DNA of 64,000 nt from Holosporaceae bacterium 'Namur' (GCA_014116815.1 JACGYV010000005.1:1-64000); one strand, 5' to 3'. Counted from the first letter of the stretch, positions 1 to 9,509 are shown. The notes: a model not told the origin generated them from the sequence alone. A program made the numbers and translations.

Positions 1-1
1 G

Positions 2-112
2 ATAGAAAAATTTTGGGCTAATATGAAGCGATGGATAAAACAGCAAATTAAAGATCATCAGCATTTATACGATGCTATCTCTACCTTCTTCCTCGTACCA
101 CAACTTAACTAA
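2..112 (+). CDS. IS630-family transposase, C-terminal fragment cut by the window edge
   Basis: The first 36 codons encode the tail of a DDE transposase. The stretch IEKFWANMKRWIK, followed by a short helix and a stop, is the usual C-terminal end of IS630/Tc1-mariner-like transposases. The start lies left of the window, so it cannot be seen whether the gene is intact. The stop codon lies within about 10 bases of a sequence (ACTATA, 116-121) that resembles the outer ends of the two MITE-like repeats in this window. A second candidate end, CACTATAG, lies near 163-170. Family assignment rests on recognition of this short tail only. Confidence 0.72.
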   Translation: MEKFWANMKRWIKQQIKDHQHLYDAISTFFLVPQLN

Positions 113-211
113 TTTTACTATAGTTCTCATTGCACCATGCTTTAATTGCTTTCACTATAGCAGAGTAGTCAATATATAAATAATAGCAGTAAATATCTTT
201 AATCAATCATA

Positions 212-1168
212 TTAAAGCTTAACTAATGCACTTCCCCAAGTGAGCCCAGCACCAACCGCAGTCATTAATATAAGATCACCTTTTTTAACTTTACCTGTTT
301 TCATGTATACATCCAAGGCAAGAGGGATAGAAGCGGCAGATGTATTTGCATGCTGATCAATCGTCATAATCACTTTATCTCCTTTTATATCTAGCTTCTG
401 TGCAACTGTTTGCATAATGCGATAATTAGCTTGGTGAGTGAGTATCCAATCAATATCGGAAAAATTTACTTGATGCGTCTTAAGTAAGTTAGTCGCACTG
501 GAAGACATTTTCTCAACTGCATTTTTAAATACTTCCCTACCGTTCATCTCAATCTTTGCTTCTAGGCTTCCTTTTACAACTCCACCGTTTACTTTTAAAA
601 TGTCGACTAAGCTTCCGTCCGAATGAATTTCAGTTCCTAATATTCCTCTATTTTTTTCCTTAGTCGCTTCAAGTATAACCGCCCCTGCCCCGTCACCGAA
701 TAGCACGCAAGTTGATCTATCTTTCCAATCAACTATTTTTGAGAGCACTTCCGCTCCAACTACCGCTATACGTTTAAGGTTACCTGCTTTAATCATTGAG
801 TCAGCAACTGATAAGGCATATATAAATCCGCTGCATACTGCGCTAATGTCAAAAGCGAATCCTTTTTGCATACCGATTTTATGCTGAACACTCGTTGCCG
901 TAGAAGGAAAAATAAGATCAGGTGTTGCAGTTGCTACAATAACGCCGTCCAGGTCATTAGGACTCAAATTTGCATACTCCAAAGCACTCAAAATTGCTTT
1001 TGCAGCAAGGTCGGAGGTAAGTTCATCTTCAACTATGTGACGTTTTTTTATTCCTGTTCGGCTTACAATCCATTCATCGGTAGTTTCAACGCTTTGCGCT
1101 AAATCATTATTGGTAATAATTTTTTGAGGTAAATATGCCCCTATCCCGACTATTGCACAGTTAGTCAT
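212..1168 (-). CDS. fabH: 3-oxoacyl-ACP synthase III (KAS III)
   Basis: FabH condenses acetyl-CoA with malonyl-ACP to start type II fatty acid synthesis in the cytosol. The 318-residue length is typical. The catalytic triad is visible: Cys112 in DISAVCSGF, His245 in LTHQAN and Asn275 in HANTSAASIP. The glycine-rich FGDGAGA segment near residue 157 also fits the thiolase fold. The ATG overlaps the end of plsX by four bases (ATGA), so the two are translationally coupled in the classical rpmF-plsX-fabH cluster. The remnant transposase end lies about 100 bp downstream of its stop. Confidence 0.97.
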   Translation of the reverse strand: MTNCAIVGIGAYLPQKIITNNDLAQSVETTDEWIVSRTGIKKRHIVEDELTSDLAAKAILSALEYANLSPNDLDGVIVATATPDLIFPSTATSVQHKIGMQKGFAFDISAVCSGFIYALSVADSMIKAGNLKRIAVVGAEVLSKIVDWKDRSTCVLFGDGAGAVILEATKEKNRGILGTEIHSDGSLVDILKVNGGVVKGSLEAKIEMNGREVFKNAVEKMSSSATNLLKTHQVNFSDIDWILTHQANYRIMQTVAQKLDIKGDKVIMTIDQHANTSAASIPLALDVYMKTGKVKKGDLILMTAVGAGLTWGSALVKL

Positions 1169-2247
1169 GACCCTATACCTAAAATTCTTGCTGAAGTTTT
1201 CTTAATTTTTTCAACTATATTTTGACCTAAACTCATTTCACCTTGCAGAATATCAAGCTCTTTTATGATTTCCTGGTTGATATTGCGCTGAGCCAAATCA
1301 TAAGCAACGTTGATAGCATTGGCAAAACCGATAGCTTCAGCGCCGCCGTGACTTTTGACAACTATACCGTTTACTCCGATGAACATTGCCCCGTTATTAA
1401 CATTCGGGTCAACACTTTTGAAGCTTTCCTTCAATGACTTTTTAGCCAATAACCCTCCAAGCTTAGATGATAAGTTGTTTCGGAATCCTTGTTTCATGAT
1501 TTGCATCAACAACCTTGCCGTTCCTTCAGCGGTTTTAAGAACTATATTTCCTGAAAACCCGTCGGTAACAACTACATCGACCACACCTTTAGTCAAATCA
1601 TGCCCTTCTACATAGCCGATAAAATTAAGACCGGATTTTTTAAGTAAATTATAAGTTTTTTTTTCTATTTCTCTTCCTTTTATTTGCTCCACCCCTACAT
1701 TTAAGAGTCCGATAGTCGGGCTTTTCTTATCCAAGATTATTTTAGCAAAACAATCTCCCATTAAGGCAAATTGAAACAAGTTGGTTTCATCACACTCGGC
1801 GTTGGCGCCTAAATCCAGCATAACAGTGCCTCCGTTTAGGTTCGGAACCACTCCGACAATCGCCGGCCTTTTTATACCGGGAAGCTCTCCAAGCACCATT
1901 TTAGCCATCACCATCAATGCACCCGTATTTCCCGAAGATACGCAAGCTACCGCAGCATTTTCCTTAACTGCATCGATTGCTTTTCTCATACTTGAGTTAA
2001 CACCGTTTTTCAGCGCTTTAATCGGCTGCTCGTCATCAGAGATATAAGTTCCCGTTTCAATGAACTCATAGTTTTCTTTAAGTATAGGAAACTGCTCAAA
2101 TAGATTACCTATTAACTGCTGGTTACCGAAAATCTTAAAATAAAGATTAGGATTTTTATTTAAAGCAATACTTGCCCCTTCTATAACGGCACGAGGCGCA
2201 TTCGCGCCTCCCATTGCATCTAAACTTATAACTATCCTTTGGGACAT
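1165..2247 (-). CDS. plsX: phosphate acyltransferase PlsX
   Basis: PlsX makes acyl-phosphate from acyl-ACP, feeding PlsY in membrane phospholipid synthesis. The 360-residue protein begins with ISLDAMGGANAP, the conserved N-terminal signature, and carries ACVSSGNTGALM, MLDLGANAEC and TDGFSGNIVLKTAEG, all family hallmarks. The length is close to the usual 330-350. It lies 17 bp after rpmF and overlaps fabH by four bases, an arrangement shared by many proteobacteria that ties ribosome and lipid synthesis together. Confidence 0.97.
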   Translation of the reverse strand: MSQRIVISLDAMGGANAPRAVIEGASIALNKNPNLYFKIFGNQQLIGNLFEQFPILKENYEFIETGTYISDDEQPIKALKNGVNSSMRKAIDAVKENAAVACVSSGNTGALMVMAKMVLGELPGIKRPAIVGVVPNLNGGTVMLDLGANAECDETNLFQFALMGDCFAKIILDKKSPTIGLLNVGVEQIKGREIEKKTYNLLKKSGLNFIGYVEGHDLTKGVVDVVVTDGFSGNIVLKTAEGTARLLMQIMKQGFRNNLSSKLGGLLAKKSLKESFKSVDPNVNNGAMFIGVNGIVVKSHGGAEAIGFANAINVAYDLAQRNINQEIIKELDILQGEMSLGQNIVEKIKKTSARILGIGS

Positions 2248-2264
2248 AATATTATTAAATCAAT

Positions 2265-2483
2265 TTATGCCTCAGCAGCTTCGCTTGCTGAATCTTCCGT
2301 AGGTTTTTCTCTTTTAATTAAGATTTGCTTGCCGTTATACATCCCGTCTTTTAAAGAAATATGATGCGGAAGCTTTGCTTCACCGGTATTTTTATCAAAA
2401 GAAACATTAATCGGTTTCAAAGCGTCATGAGCTCTTCTTTTATCTCTTCTTGACGTCGAAGTTTTCTTCTTAGGTACTGCCAT
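2265..2483 (-). CDS. rpmF: 50S ribosomal protein L32
   Basis: This is a 72-residue basic protein of the large ribosomal subunit. The N-terminus [19 protein letters not shown] is the L32 signature, and the [16 protein letters not shown] segment matches alphaproteobacterial forms, which lack the zinc-binding cysteines of some other bacteria. The last dozen residues are an acidic alanine-rich tail (SASEAAEA). It is the first gene of the rpmF-plsX-fabH operon and divergent from the large transporter-acyltransferase gene, with a 161-bp shared upstream region. Confidence 0.96.
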   Translation of the reverse strand: MAVPKKKTSTSRRDKRRAHDALKPINVSFDKNTGEAKLPHHISLKDGMYNGKQILIKREKPTEDSASEAAEA

Positions 2484-2644
2484 TATATATTACTTTAAAT
2501 TATTCTTTAGTGTGCTTTATAATACAGCTTTATAATAAAATCCAGAACTTTTATAAATGAACGTCGATTAATTTAAAATGTTTTAATAAAGTAAATTTGT
2601 GATAAATGTATATACCTTGAAAAGATAATAAGAAAATTATTTTT

Positions 2645-5600
2645 ATGTCCTCAACGACTACTTCATTACTCAGCAAGAGACGGTTTCTGACTATTTTCAT
2701 CTGTCAATTCTTGTCTGCCTTTAGTGATAACTTCGTAAGAACGGCTTTTACCACCCTGGTCACTTATTATATTGCTGAAATCTCCGAGATAAGCAGATCA
2801 ATTCTAATTACGCTTTCCATGGCGTTATTTGTTTTGCCGTTCTGTATTTTCTCTGCTTCGGGCGGAAAATTAGCGGATAAGTTCCGTAAATCCCGTTTAA
2901 TAGTATGGCTTAAAGCAATTAATATTATAGTCGCGCTAATTGCGGTTATCGGCTTTCTTACCGGCAGTTATTTTATTTTGTTATTCTCTATTTTTTTAAC
3001 CGGAGTAGAAGCGGCATTATTCGGACCCGTGAAGTATAGTATACTTCCGGAAGGCTTAAAAAAAAGTGAACTTATACTCGGAAACGGACTTATTGAAGCC
3101 GCTACTTTCGTAGCTATACTCTTTGGAGTTACTTTCGGCGGACTTTTTGTCTCGCATGATAGCTTTGATGTATATCTGATCTGCTTTATAATCCTTGCCG
3201 CAGCTGTTATATCATATGTTTTTGCCCTGTTTATTCCAAATTCCACCGTATCCGATCCGAGCATAAAACTTTCCGCAAACTTAATTTTAGAAACTAAAGA
3301 GTGTATAACTTTTACCCGTAAACACCGCCGTGCCTTCTTGGCTATTCTGGGTATTTCCTGGTTTTGGCTAATCGGCAGTGTTTTAATTTCTCAAATGTCC
3401 AACTTGACTAAGGAAGTTTTCGGAGGGGATGAATCCGTGTTTACCCTTCTGCTTGCCGCATTTTCTTTCGGAACGGGGGTGGGATCCATGTTATGTAATA
3501 AGCTCCTAAAAGAAGAAATCACAACTAAATATGTGCCGACCTCAATGATGGTAATGAGTTTTTTCTTTCTTGATTTGTGGTGGGCTTCCACCATTTTTGA
3601 GAAGAAAGATTATCTTGGGGGCATCCATTATTTTCTTTCTAATGTAGAAGGTATTAGAGCATTTATTGATATTTTTATGATTTCAGTTGCGGGCGGAATA
3701 TATATAGTCCCCCTCTATGCCTTATTGCAACTTGAAATTAAAAAAGAGTTTCGTTCGCGCGCAATTGCCGCAAGTAATATTATGAGCTCATTTTTTATGG
3801 TAGTTGCAAGCTCAATAACTATGGCGCTGATTGCAATCGGGCTTTCGGAACCGCAATTACTGTTTATTCTGGCGGTAGCTAATTTCTTTACCGCAAGTTA
3901 TATCTGCCAAATTTTACCGGATACCGTAATTAAGAACTTTTTCCAAATGGTATTAAAACTTATTTATAGAGTAGAAATCGAAGGAATGGAGAATTACCAT
4001 AAAGCCGGAAAAAGAGTTTTGATTATTGCAAACCACGCTTCTTTTATTGATCCGATTTTGATTGGCGCGTTACTGCCTGATAGACTTATTTTTGCTATAG
4101 ATACATACATTGCCCGTAAGTGGTGGCTAAAACCTTTCCTTACCTTTTTACGCGCTTTTCCGGTCGACCCTTCAAATCCTATGGCAACTAAAACTTTAAT
4201 CGATAAGTTAAAATCCAATACGCCTGTTGTTATATTTCCCGAAGGCAGAATTACGGTCACCGGGTCTTTAATGAAAATTTACGAAGGCCCCGGTATGATA
4301 GCGGATAAAGCTGATGCAGTGCTTCTTCCGATAAGGCTGGATGGCCCTCAGTATAGTGTATTTTCCCGCATGCACGGTAAGTTGCGCTTAAAGTTATTCC
4401 CTAAGATCAGAATGCATATTTTAAAACCGCAAAAGCTTAGCGCAGCTCATGACCTTATGGGAAGAGATCGCAGACATGAAATAGGTAATAGGCTTTATGA
4501 TATTATGACTGAAATGATGTTTAGCGGAACAAAAAATACCCAAACTCTTTTTGAAAGTTTTGTTCATGCTAAAGAGCAATTCGGTGGTAATACGACCATT
4601 ATTCAGGATGCTAATAAAAACTCCCTTACCTATAATAAAATCTGTGCAGGCAGCTTTATATTAGGAAAAAGAATTGCAGCTAAAACTAATTATAGAGATT
4701 ATGTCGGGTTTTTACTGCCTAATGCCGCAGGAACGGTAGTAGCATTTTTTGCAACCATTTTATACGGCAGAGTCCCTGCAATGCTTAACTTTTCCACCGG
4801 GCTTAAAAACTTAATTTCCAGCTGTAAAACAGCTAAAATAAAAATTATATATACATCAAGAGTATTTATAGAAAAAGCAAGTCTTGAGCATATGATTGAT
4901 GAAATTAATCAACATGATATAGAAATTGTATACTTAGAGGATTTACGTAAGGAAATAAAATTCTATCATAAAGTTAAAGGTATTTTAAAAGCTTTATTTC
5001 CCCTCTATTACTACCAGCACTATTTTACTAAGAAAAAGTATAAAAAACTGCCTCATGCTAATGACCCGGCGGTTGTACTATTCACTTCAGGTTCCGAAGG
5101 GTTGCCGAAAGGAGTTGTATTAAGCCATTCAAATATAATCGCTAACCTAAAACAGCTCTCTTCAAGAATAGATTTCACATCATCCGACAAACTCTTTAGC
5201 GCCCTTCCGGTATTCCATTCCTTCGGCCTTACCGCAGGTATGATTTTACCACTCTTATACGGTATATCTACCTATTTTTACCCCTCCCCGCTTCATTATA
5301 GAATAATTCCCGAGATGGTTTACGGAGTAAATGCAACTTTCTTTTTTGCAACCGATACGTTTTTAGCCGGATATGCAAAATATGCCCATCCCTATGATTT
5401 CTTCAGCATAAGGTATGTTTTTGCCGGAGCTGAAAAATTAAAGGAAGAAACCAGAAAAATTTGGCAGGAAAAATTCGGTATAAGAGTTTTAGAAGGATAT
5501 GGTGCAACTGAAACTGCTCCGGCAATCTCGGTTAATAGCCCGATGCATTATAAGCCTGGAACTGTAGGTAGAATACTGCCGAATATAAATTATAAGCTCG

Positions 5601-6109
5601 AGGCGGTTGAAGGAATCAATGAGGGCGGGAAACTTATTGTCAATGGACCTAATGTAATGCTTGGTTACCTAAGGCCTGAAAAACCTGGGATTATACAAAA
5701 GCCTGCTCATGTTACTCAGGATGAAATATATGAAGGGTGGTATGATACCGGAGATATAGTCTCGGTTGATGAGGATAAATATGTGACTATACTAGGTCGT
5801 GCTAAGCGGTTTGCTAAGATCGGCGGAGAAATGGTTTCACTTGCAGCCGTTGAAGAAGCGGTAGCTAAACTATGGCCTGAAAACCTTCATGGCACACTAA
5901 GTATAGATGACCCTAAAAAAGGTGAAAGTATCATATTATTTACTGATAAGGAAGGAGCGGCAAAAGATGAGATCATGCGCTTTTTGAGCAAAGAAGGTTA
6001 TTCGGAGTTATATATTCCTAAATCAGTTATATATATTGAGGAAATGCCTCTCTTAGGCGCCGGGAAAATTGATTATATGTCATTAAAAGAAAAACTTAAA
6101 AATATGTAA
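2645..6109 (+). CDS. aas: MFS transporter / PlsC acyltransferase / acyl-ACP synthetase fusion (LplT-Aas type)
   Basis: This 1154-residue protein joins three modules. Residues about 1-425 form a 12-helix MFS transporter similar to the lysophospholipid flippase LplT. Residues about 440-625 are a PlsC-type acyltransferase with the H-X4-D motif (His464, Asp469) and FPEGR at 531-535. Residues about 650-1150 are an AMP-forming acyl ligase with FTSGSEGLPKG from 813 and YDTGD from 1033. By family knowledge, such fusions import lysophospholipid and reacylate it with acyl-ACP at the inner membrane. In an intracellular bacterium this would allow scavenging of host lipids (inference). It is monocistronic and divergent from rpmF. 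Confidence 0.9.
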   Translation: MSSTTTSLLSKRRFLTIFICQFLSAFSDNFVRTAFTTLVTYYIAEISEISRSILITLSMALFVLPFCIFSASGGKLADKFRKSRLIVWLKAINIIVALIAVIGFLTGSYFILLFSIFLTGVEAALFGPVKYSILPEGLKKSELILGNGLIEAATFVAILFGVTFGGLFVSHDSFDVYLICFIILAAAVISYVFALFIPNSTVSDPSIKLSANLILETKECITFTRKHRRAFLAILGISWFWLIGSVLISQMSNLTKEVFGGDESVFTLLLAAFSFGTGVGSMLCNKLLKEEITTKYVPTSMMVMSFFFLDLWWASTIFEKKDYLGGIHYFLSNVEGIRAFIDIFMISVAGGIYIVPLYALLQLEIKKEFRSRAIAASNIMSSFFMVVASSITMALIAIGLSEPQLLFILAVANFFTASYICQILPDTVIKNFFQMVLKLIYRVEIEGMENYHKAGKRVLIIANHASFIDPILIGALLPDRLIFAIDTYIARKWWLKPFLTFLRAFPVDPSNPMATKTLIDKLKSNTPVVIFPEGRITVTGSLMKIYEGPGMIADKADAVLLPIRLDGPQYSVFSRMHGKLRLKLFPKIRMHILKPQKLSAAHDLMGRDRRHEIGNRLYDIMTEMMFSGTKNTQTLFESFVHAKEQFGGNTTIIQDANKNSLTYNKICAGSFILGKRIAAKTNYRDYVGFLLPNAAGTVVAFFATILYGRVPAMLNFSTGLKNLISSCKTAKIKIIYTSRVFIEKASLEHMIDEINQHDIEIVYLEDLRKEIKFYHKVKGILKALFPLYYYQHYFTKKKYKKLPHANDPAVVLFTSGSEGLPKGVVLSHSNIIANLKQLSSRIDFTSSDKLFSALPVFHSFGLTAGMILPLLYGISTYFYPSPLHYRIIPEMVYGVNATFFFATDTFLAGYAKYAHPYDFFSIRYVFAGAEKLKEETRKIWQEKFGIRVLEGYGATETAPAISVNSPMHYKPGTVGRILPNINYKLEAVEGINEGGKLIVNGPNVMLGYLRPEKPGIIQKPAHVTQDEIYEGWYDTGDIVSVDEDKYVTILGRAKRFAKIGGEMVSLAAVEEAVAKLWPENLHGTLSIDDPKKGESIILFTDKEGAAKDEIMRFLSKEGYSELYIPKSVIYIEEMPLLGAGKIDYMSLKEKLKNM

Positions 6110-6277
6110 TTTAGTGATATTATTATTTTCCCTAATTTATACGGGTAGTTCTTATTTTCTGCAATGAAAAAGCAGAGATCCGGGACTATGGGGATTGCTG
6201 TTTGCAGCGAGCAGTATTGGAGTTTAAGGATATTTAACTATAAAATAATTTTGAGTTTAAACTTATTATTGATGCCG

Positions 6278-7036
6278 TTAAAATTTAACGGTAATTCCTA
6301 CCAAAAACATAGCGCCTTTAATTTTAACTTTTGCTGTTCCGACATTATCAATCATCATGCCGTTAATATATTTTTTATTCTCGGCTTTTATTTGTCCATA
6401 ATCATAATATCTCAATGCTAAATCCAAATATAATCGCTCATTAATCGGTAATTGACCCCCAACCCCGACACTCCACGCGAAGTTATTTTGTGCTTTACCC
6501 GGTATTTTATAGTCAACAGCTCTATATGAATTGGAAATTTCCTCCAAACAATTTACCTGTGAATCACTGCTGCGATATTTATGTTTAGCCATTCCGACAC
6601 CTGCAAATATATAAGGGGAAAAGTTATATATTTTGTCTAAATTATAATTAACGTTGGCAAGTAAAGCCGTAGTAGTGATTTTTAGTTTAGAGGAGGAAAA
6701 GGGGGTGCAAATAACCCTTGCCGGAAGACCATTATAACCTACCGTAGTAATTGTATAACTATCTTCACCTAACGAGCCGGCATTTAATTTACTCTTTCCA
6801 TATTGAAAGTTTATACCAACATTAATTTTGTCATTCAATTGATATCCTAAGCCGGAATCAAACAAATAATTGTTTATAAAAAACGAATTATTTTTATATG
6901 TTTCTAAATTCTCATGATAGGAAGAATTCTTATTAGGTTTAAGATAACCGACTCCTATTTTTACATAAAAATTATCTCTAGCATTCGCAAAATGCGGCAT
7001 TAAGATTAATAGTAATATTAATATTTTTTTTAACAT
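6278..7036 (-). CDS. outer-membrane beta-barrel surface protein
   Basis: This 252-residue protein has a signal peptide ending in ANA after residue 19. The mature part has alternating aromatic/polar strands such as FYVKIGVGYL, YNLDKIYNFSPYIFAGVGMAKH and YLDLALRYYDYGQI, and it ends in phenylalanine (VGITVKF). That pattern is typical of an eight-stranded OmpA/OmpW-like barrel and of the surface antigens of Rickettsiales. Two cysteines lie in predicted extracellular loops. It is monocistronic; the 79-bp inverted repeat at 7076-7154 lies just upstream. The exact ligand or role is unknown. Confidence 0.8.
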   Translation of the reverse strand: MLKKILILLLILMPHFANARDNFYVKIGVGYLKPNKNSSYHENLETYKNNSFFINNYLFDSGLGYQLNDKINVGINFQYGKSKLNAGSLGEDSYTITTVGYNGLPARVICTPFSSSKLKITTTALLANVNYNLDKIYNFSPYIFAGVGMAKHKYRSSDSQVNCLEEISNSYRAVDYKIPGKAQNNFAWSVGVGGQLPINERLYLDLALRYYDYGQIKAENKKYINGMMIDNVGTAKVKIKGAMFLVGITVKF

Positions 7037-7075
7037 TCAAAAACATAGTATAAGGTTAGTTTTATTATTAAATAT

Positions 7076-7154
7076 GATAAGAACTAAAAAATAAGTTCTA
7101 AATTTCAATAACAATTAATTTATATAAATTATTATTCTTTATTTAGTTCTTATC
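7076..7154. repeat. 79-bp inverted repeat with 13-bp perfect arms
   Basis: The arms GATAAGAACTAAA (7076-7088) and TTTAGTTCTTATC (7142-7154) are perfect reverse complements around an AT-rich centre. It sits between the stop of the small gene at 7179 and the start of the barrel-protein gene, so it could act as a terminator for the former or shape expression of the latter. A related pair, TAGTTCT/AGAACTA, occurs at 15781-15814. Confidence 0.6.
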
Positions 7155-7178
7155 AATAATACAAAAAGTGGAAAAAAT

Positions 7179-7634
7179 TTATTCTAAAAAATCTGTAGCA
7201 AAATTAAAAAAGTCATCTTCACAAATATATTCATCATGCATATTAGCAAGTCTATTTTCACAAAAAATTTTCCACCAGTCTTTATACAAAGATTTATTTT
7301 TATTTAAATCTTTAAATGAATCTTTAAATTTATCATATTCTTCATCAAGACTATTAACATCTAACTGTACAGAATCTTTAAATTTTCCGAAATCTAATCC
7401 ATATGTTTTTTTTATTTTTTTTAAATCATCTTCTGACAACTTACCTTTAATTGAAGATCGAGCTTCATTAAAAAATTCATCAAATTCAATTTTTAGAGCT
7501 GGTGGATTACTATGTAATTGATACCTTTCGGTACAAATAAGAGCAAATCGGCTTAAAAAATGCTCCGAGTGATGTAATATTTCTTTTTCTCTAAAGGCTT
7601 CTTTTGCTAGCTTCCTACTAATACTTTCAGTCAT
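7179..7634 (-). CDS. hypothetical protein, charged and helical
   Basis: This 151-residue protein is not recognised. It is rich in Lys, Asp, Glu and Phe, has no signal peptide or membrane segment, and is predicted to be mostly alpha-helical and cytosolic. An AAGGAG Shine-Dalgarno sequence precedes the ATG by about ten bases, and a good sigma-70-like promoter lies about 50 bp upstream, so it is likely a real gene. It stands alone between the outer-membrane protein and a 486-bp non-coding stretch. No function is proposed. Confidence 0.7.
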   Translation of the reverse strand: MTESISRKLAKEAFREKEILHHSEHFLSRFALICTERYQLHSNPPALKIEFDEFFNEARSSIKGKLSEDDLKKIKKTYGLDFGKFKDSVQLDVNSLDEEYDKFKDSFKDLNKNKSLYKDWWKIFCENRLANMHDEYICEDDFFNFATDFLE

Positions 7635-7681
7635 ATAATTTTACTCCTTGAAATAATAATTTTTTGTTAAGACAGGGGCAA

Positions 7682-7711
7682 ATTATACAAATTTTTTTTC
7701 AATTACCACAA
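7682..7711 (-). promoter_or_regulatory. sigma-70-like promoter of the small gene at 7179-7634
   Basis: Read on the minus strand, TTGTGG (7711-7706) and a perfect TATAAT (7687-7682) are separated by 18 bases. The predicted start of transcription is near 7675, leaving a leader of about 40 bases with an AAGGAG ribosome site. Confidence 0.5.
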
Positions 7712-8061
7712 TACCAATTTATAATCAAACTGATACTAACAATGTAAAAAAACAGTAGTTTTTTAAGATTTGTTTAAAATATCAATAACTTAATTAACAT
7801 TTTAAATTTATTCTAATGGTTGTACTAACTAATTTAATATATGTTAATTAAATATACAAGGAAAAATAATAACAATAAATCAGCAACTATTAGCTAAACT
7901 TAATACCATTGCAACTATTTCTTAACTAAATTTTAAAATATAGATAAATACTAAGATTTTATTAAATATTGAAAAACTATATCCTAAATGCAGCTAAGTA
8001 GAATGAGCAATAATTAGGACAAATTATAAAATAATATTAAGCGGATTAAGTAGAATACACA

Positions 8062-8096
8062 TAAAAAAAGACGAGCATAACGGCACGTCCTTTTTA
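8062..8096 (-). terminator. intrinsic terminator after gltA
   Basis: The stem is GACG (8070-8073) with CGTC (8086-8089), then an A-A mismatch and a GC/GC pair closing a six-base loop. It is flanked by runs of A and T on both sides. Read on the minus strand it ends in a T run, just after the gltA stop. Confidence 0.7.
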
Positions 8097-8120
8097 TTAC
8101 TTTTTGCTTTTAATTAAGTA

Positions 8121-9458
8121 TTACTTTCTATCTGAAAGCGAAGGAAACTCTCTATGACTTTCGCCGATATAAAGTTGTCTCGGACGACCGATTTTTTGTT
8201 GCGGATCTTCGATCATTTCTTTCCATTGAGCTATCCAGCCGGCCGTTCTTGCGACGGCAAACATTACCGTGAACATAGGAGTCGGAATCCCGAGCGCTCT
8301 ATAGATAATACCCGAATAGAAATCAACGTTAGGATAGAGCTTTTTCTCAATAAAGTACTCATCCTGTAAAGCAATTTTTTCCAGTTCAATTGCGATCTGA
8401 AGTAGGGGATCATTTTTAATATGCAATTCATTCAATACTTCCTGGCAGGTTTTTTTAAGCACTGATGCACGCGGATCATAATTCTTATATACTCTATGCC
8501 CGAAACCCATAAGCCTAAACGGATCATTTTTATCTTTAGCACGTTCAACGAATTGCGGCACTCTATCAGGGCTCCCTATCTCTTCAAGCATTCTAAGCAC
8601 GGCCTCATTTGCCCCACCGTGTGCAGGCCCCCAAAGAGAAGCAATCCCTGCACCGATCACTGCAAAAGGATTAGCGCCTGAAGATCCGGCAAGCCTTACA
8701 GTTGAAGTTGATGCATTTTGTTCATGATCGGCATGCAAAATAAATATCTTTTCAATAGCTTTAGCAAATACCGGATTAATCTTATATTCTTCAGTCGGTA
8801 CGGCAAACATCATTTTAAGGAAATTTTCGCCGTAACTTAAACTATTATCCGGATAAACAAACGGTTGCCCGACAGAATATTTATAAGTCATTGCTGCAAG
8901 AGTTGGTACTTTTGCAATTAATTTTAAAGCAGCATTCTCTCTCTGTACGCTATCTTTAATATCAAGCGTATCATGATAAAATGCCGATAAAGAACTAACT
9001 GCTCCAACCATAACAGCCATCGGATGAGATCTTCTCGGATATCCTCTAAATAAAAACTGTAGCTGTTCATGCACAAGTGTATGGTGCTTTATGTTCTTAA
9101 CGAATACTTCCTTTTCAGAAGAACTCGGCAGCTCACCATGCAATAATAAATAACAAACTTCCAGAAAATCACTTTTCTCAGCCAGATCTGCAATATCATA
9201 GCCTCTATGTCTTAAAATCCCTTCTTCTCCGTCAATAAAAGTCATTGCAGAGTGGCAGGAAGCAGTAGACATAAACCCGGGATCATAAGTAAATAACCCG
9301 GTTTCCTGATATAATTTTGTAACATCCATAACCGCAGGACCCTCATTCCCCTCTATTATAGGCAGCTCGATCTCCTTATTTAAAGATGGTATAACCAACT
9401 TTGCAATTTTTTTATTTTGAGCCTTTGCACTTAAAGATTCCACCATATTTAAACCCAT
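8121..9458 (-). CDS. gltA: citrate synthase
   Basis: Citrate synthase joins oxaloacetate and acetyl-CoA at the entry of the TCA cycle. Family motifs are clear: [34 protein letters not shown] and [14 protein letters not shown], with the catalytic histidines and a late aspartate in NVDFYSGI. The start chosen is the ATG at 9458 (MGLNMVESL), preceded eight bases earlier by GGGGA and lying just downstream of a well-placed promoter. The frame stays open upstream to a TTG at 9509, but that TTG overlaps the -35 box. The resulting 445 residues are slightly longer than the Rickettsia enzyme because of an N-terminal extension. It is monocistronic with its own terminator. Confidence 0.96.
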   Translation of the reverse strand: MGLNMVESLSAKAQNKKIAKLVIPSLNKEIELPIIEGNEGPAVMDVTKLYQETGLFTYDPGFMSTASCHSAMTFIDGEEGILRHRGYDIADLAEKSDFLEVCYLLLHGELPSSSEKEVFVKNIKHHTLVHEQLQFLFRGYPRRSHPMAVMVGAVSSLSAFYHDTLDIKDSVQRENAALKLIAKVPTLAAMTYKYSVGQPFVYPDNSLSYGENFLKMMFAVPTEEYKINPVFAKAIEKIFILHADHEQNASTSTVRLAGSSGANPFAVIGAGIASLWGPAHGGANEAVLRMLEEIGSPDRVPQFVERAKDKNDPFRLMGFGHRVYKNYDPRASVLKKTCQEVLNELHIKNDPLLQIAIELEKIALQDEYFIEKKLYPNVDFYSGIIYRALGIPTPMFTVMFAVARTAGWIAQWKEMIEDPQQKIGRPRQLYIGESHREFPSLSDRK

Positions 9459-9480
9459 AAAATAATTCCCCATTAGTTTT

Positions 9481-9509
9481 ATAATATATTGCAACGCAAC
9501 AAGTTGCAA
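9481..9509 (-). promoter_or_regulatory. gltA promoter with a built-in inverted repeat
   Basis: On the minus strand TTGCAA (9509-9504) and TATTAT (9486-9481) are 17 bases apart. The spacer and -35 box contain a palindrome, TTGCAAC-N7-GTTGCAA (9489-9509), which could be a repressor or activator site. The promoter call is by consensus and the operator is an inference. Confidence 0.45.

Larger units (their letters stand above)
7635..8120. other. 486-bp AT-rich non-coding stretch
   Basis: This gap holds the promoter of the small gene on its left and the gltA terminator on its right. The roughly 340 bases between them are very AT-rich, with stops in all frames, no RNA gene, and no repeat matching elsewhere in the window. 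It may be the remains of a decayed gene. Confidence 0.6.

Noticed and set aside
866..1102. Small cysteine-rich plus-strand frame inside fabH
   Set aside because: It is antisense to conserved fabH sequence with no ribosome site or independent support.
6164..6421. 85-codon plus-strand frame between the acyltransferase fusion and the barrel gene
   Set aside because: Most of it is antisense to the C-terminal part of the barrel protein; the composition is not protein-like.
9459..9509. Longer gltA product starting at TTG 9509
   Set aside because: The TTG lies in the -35 box of the likely promoter, while the ATG at 9458 has a ribosome site.
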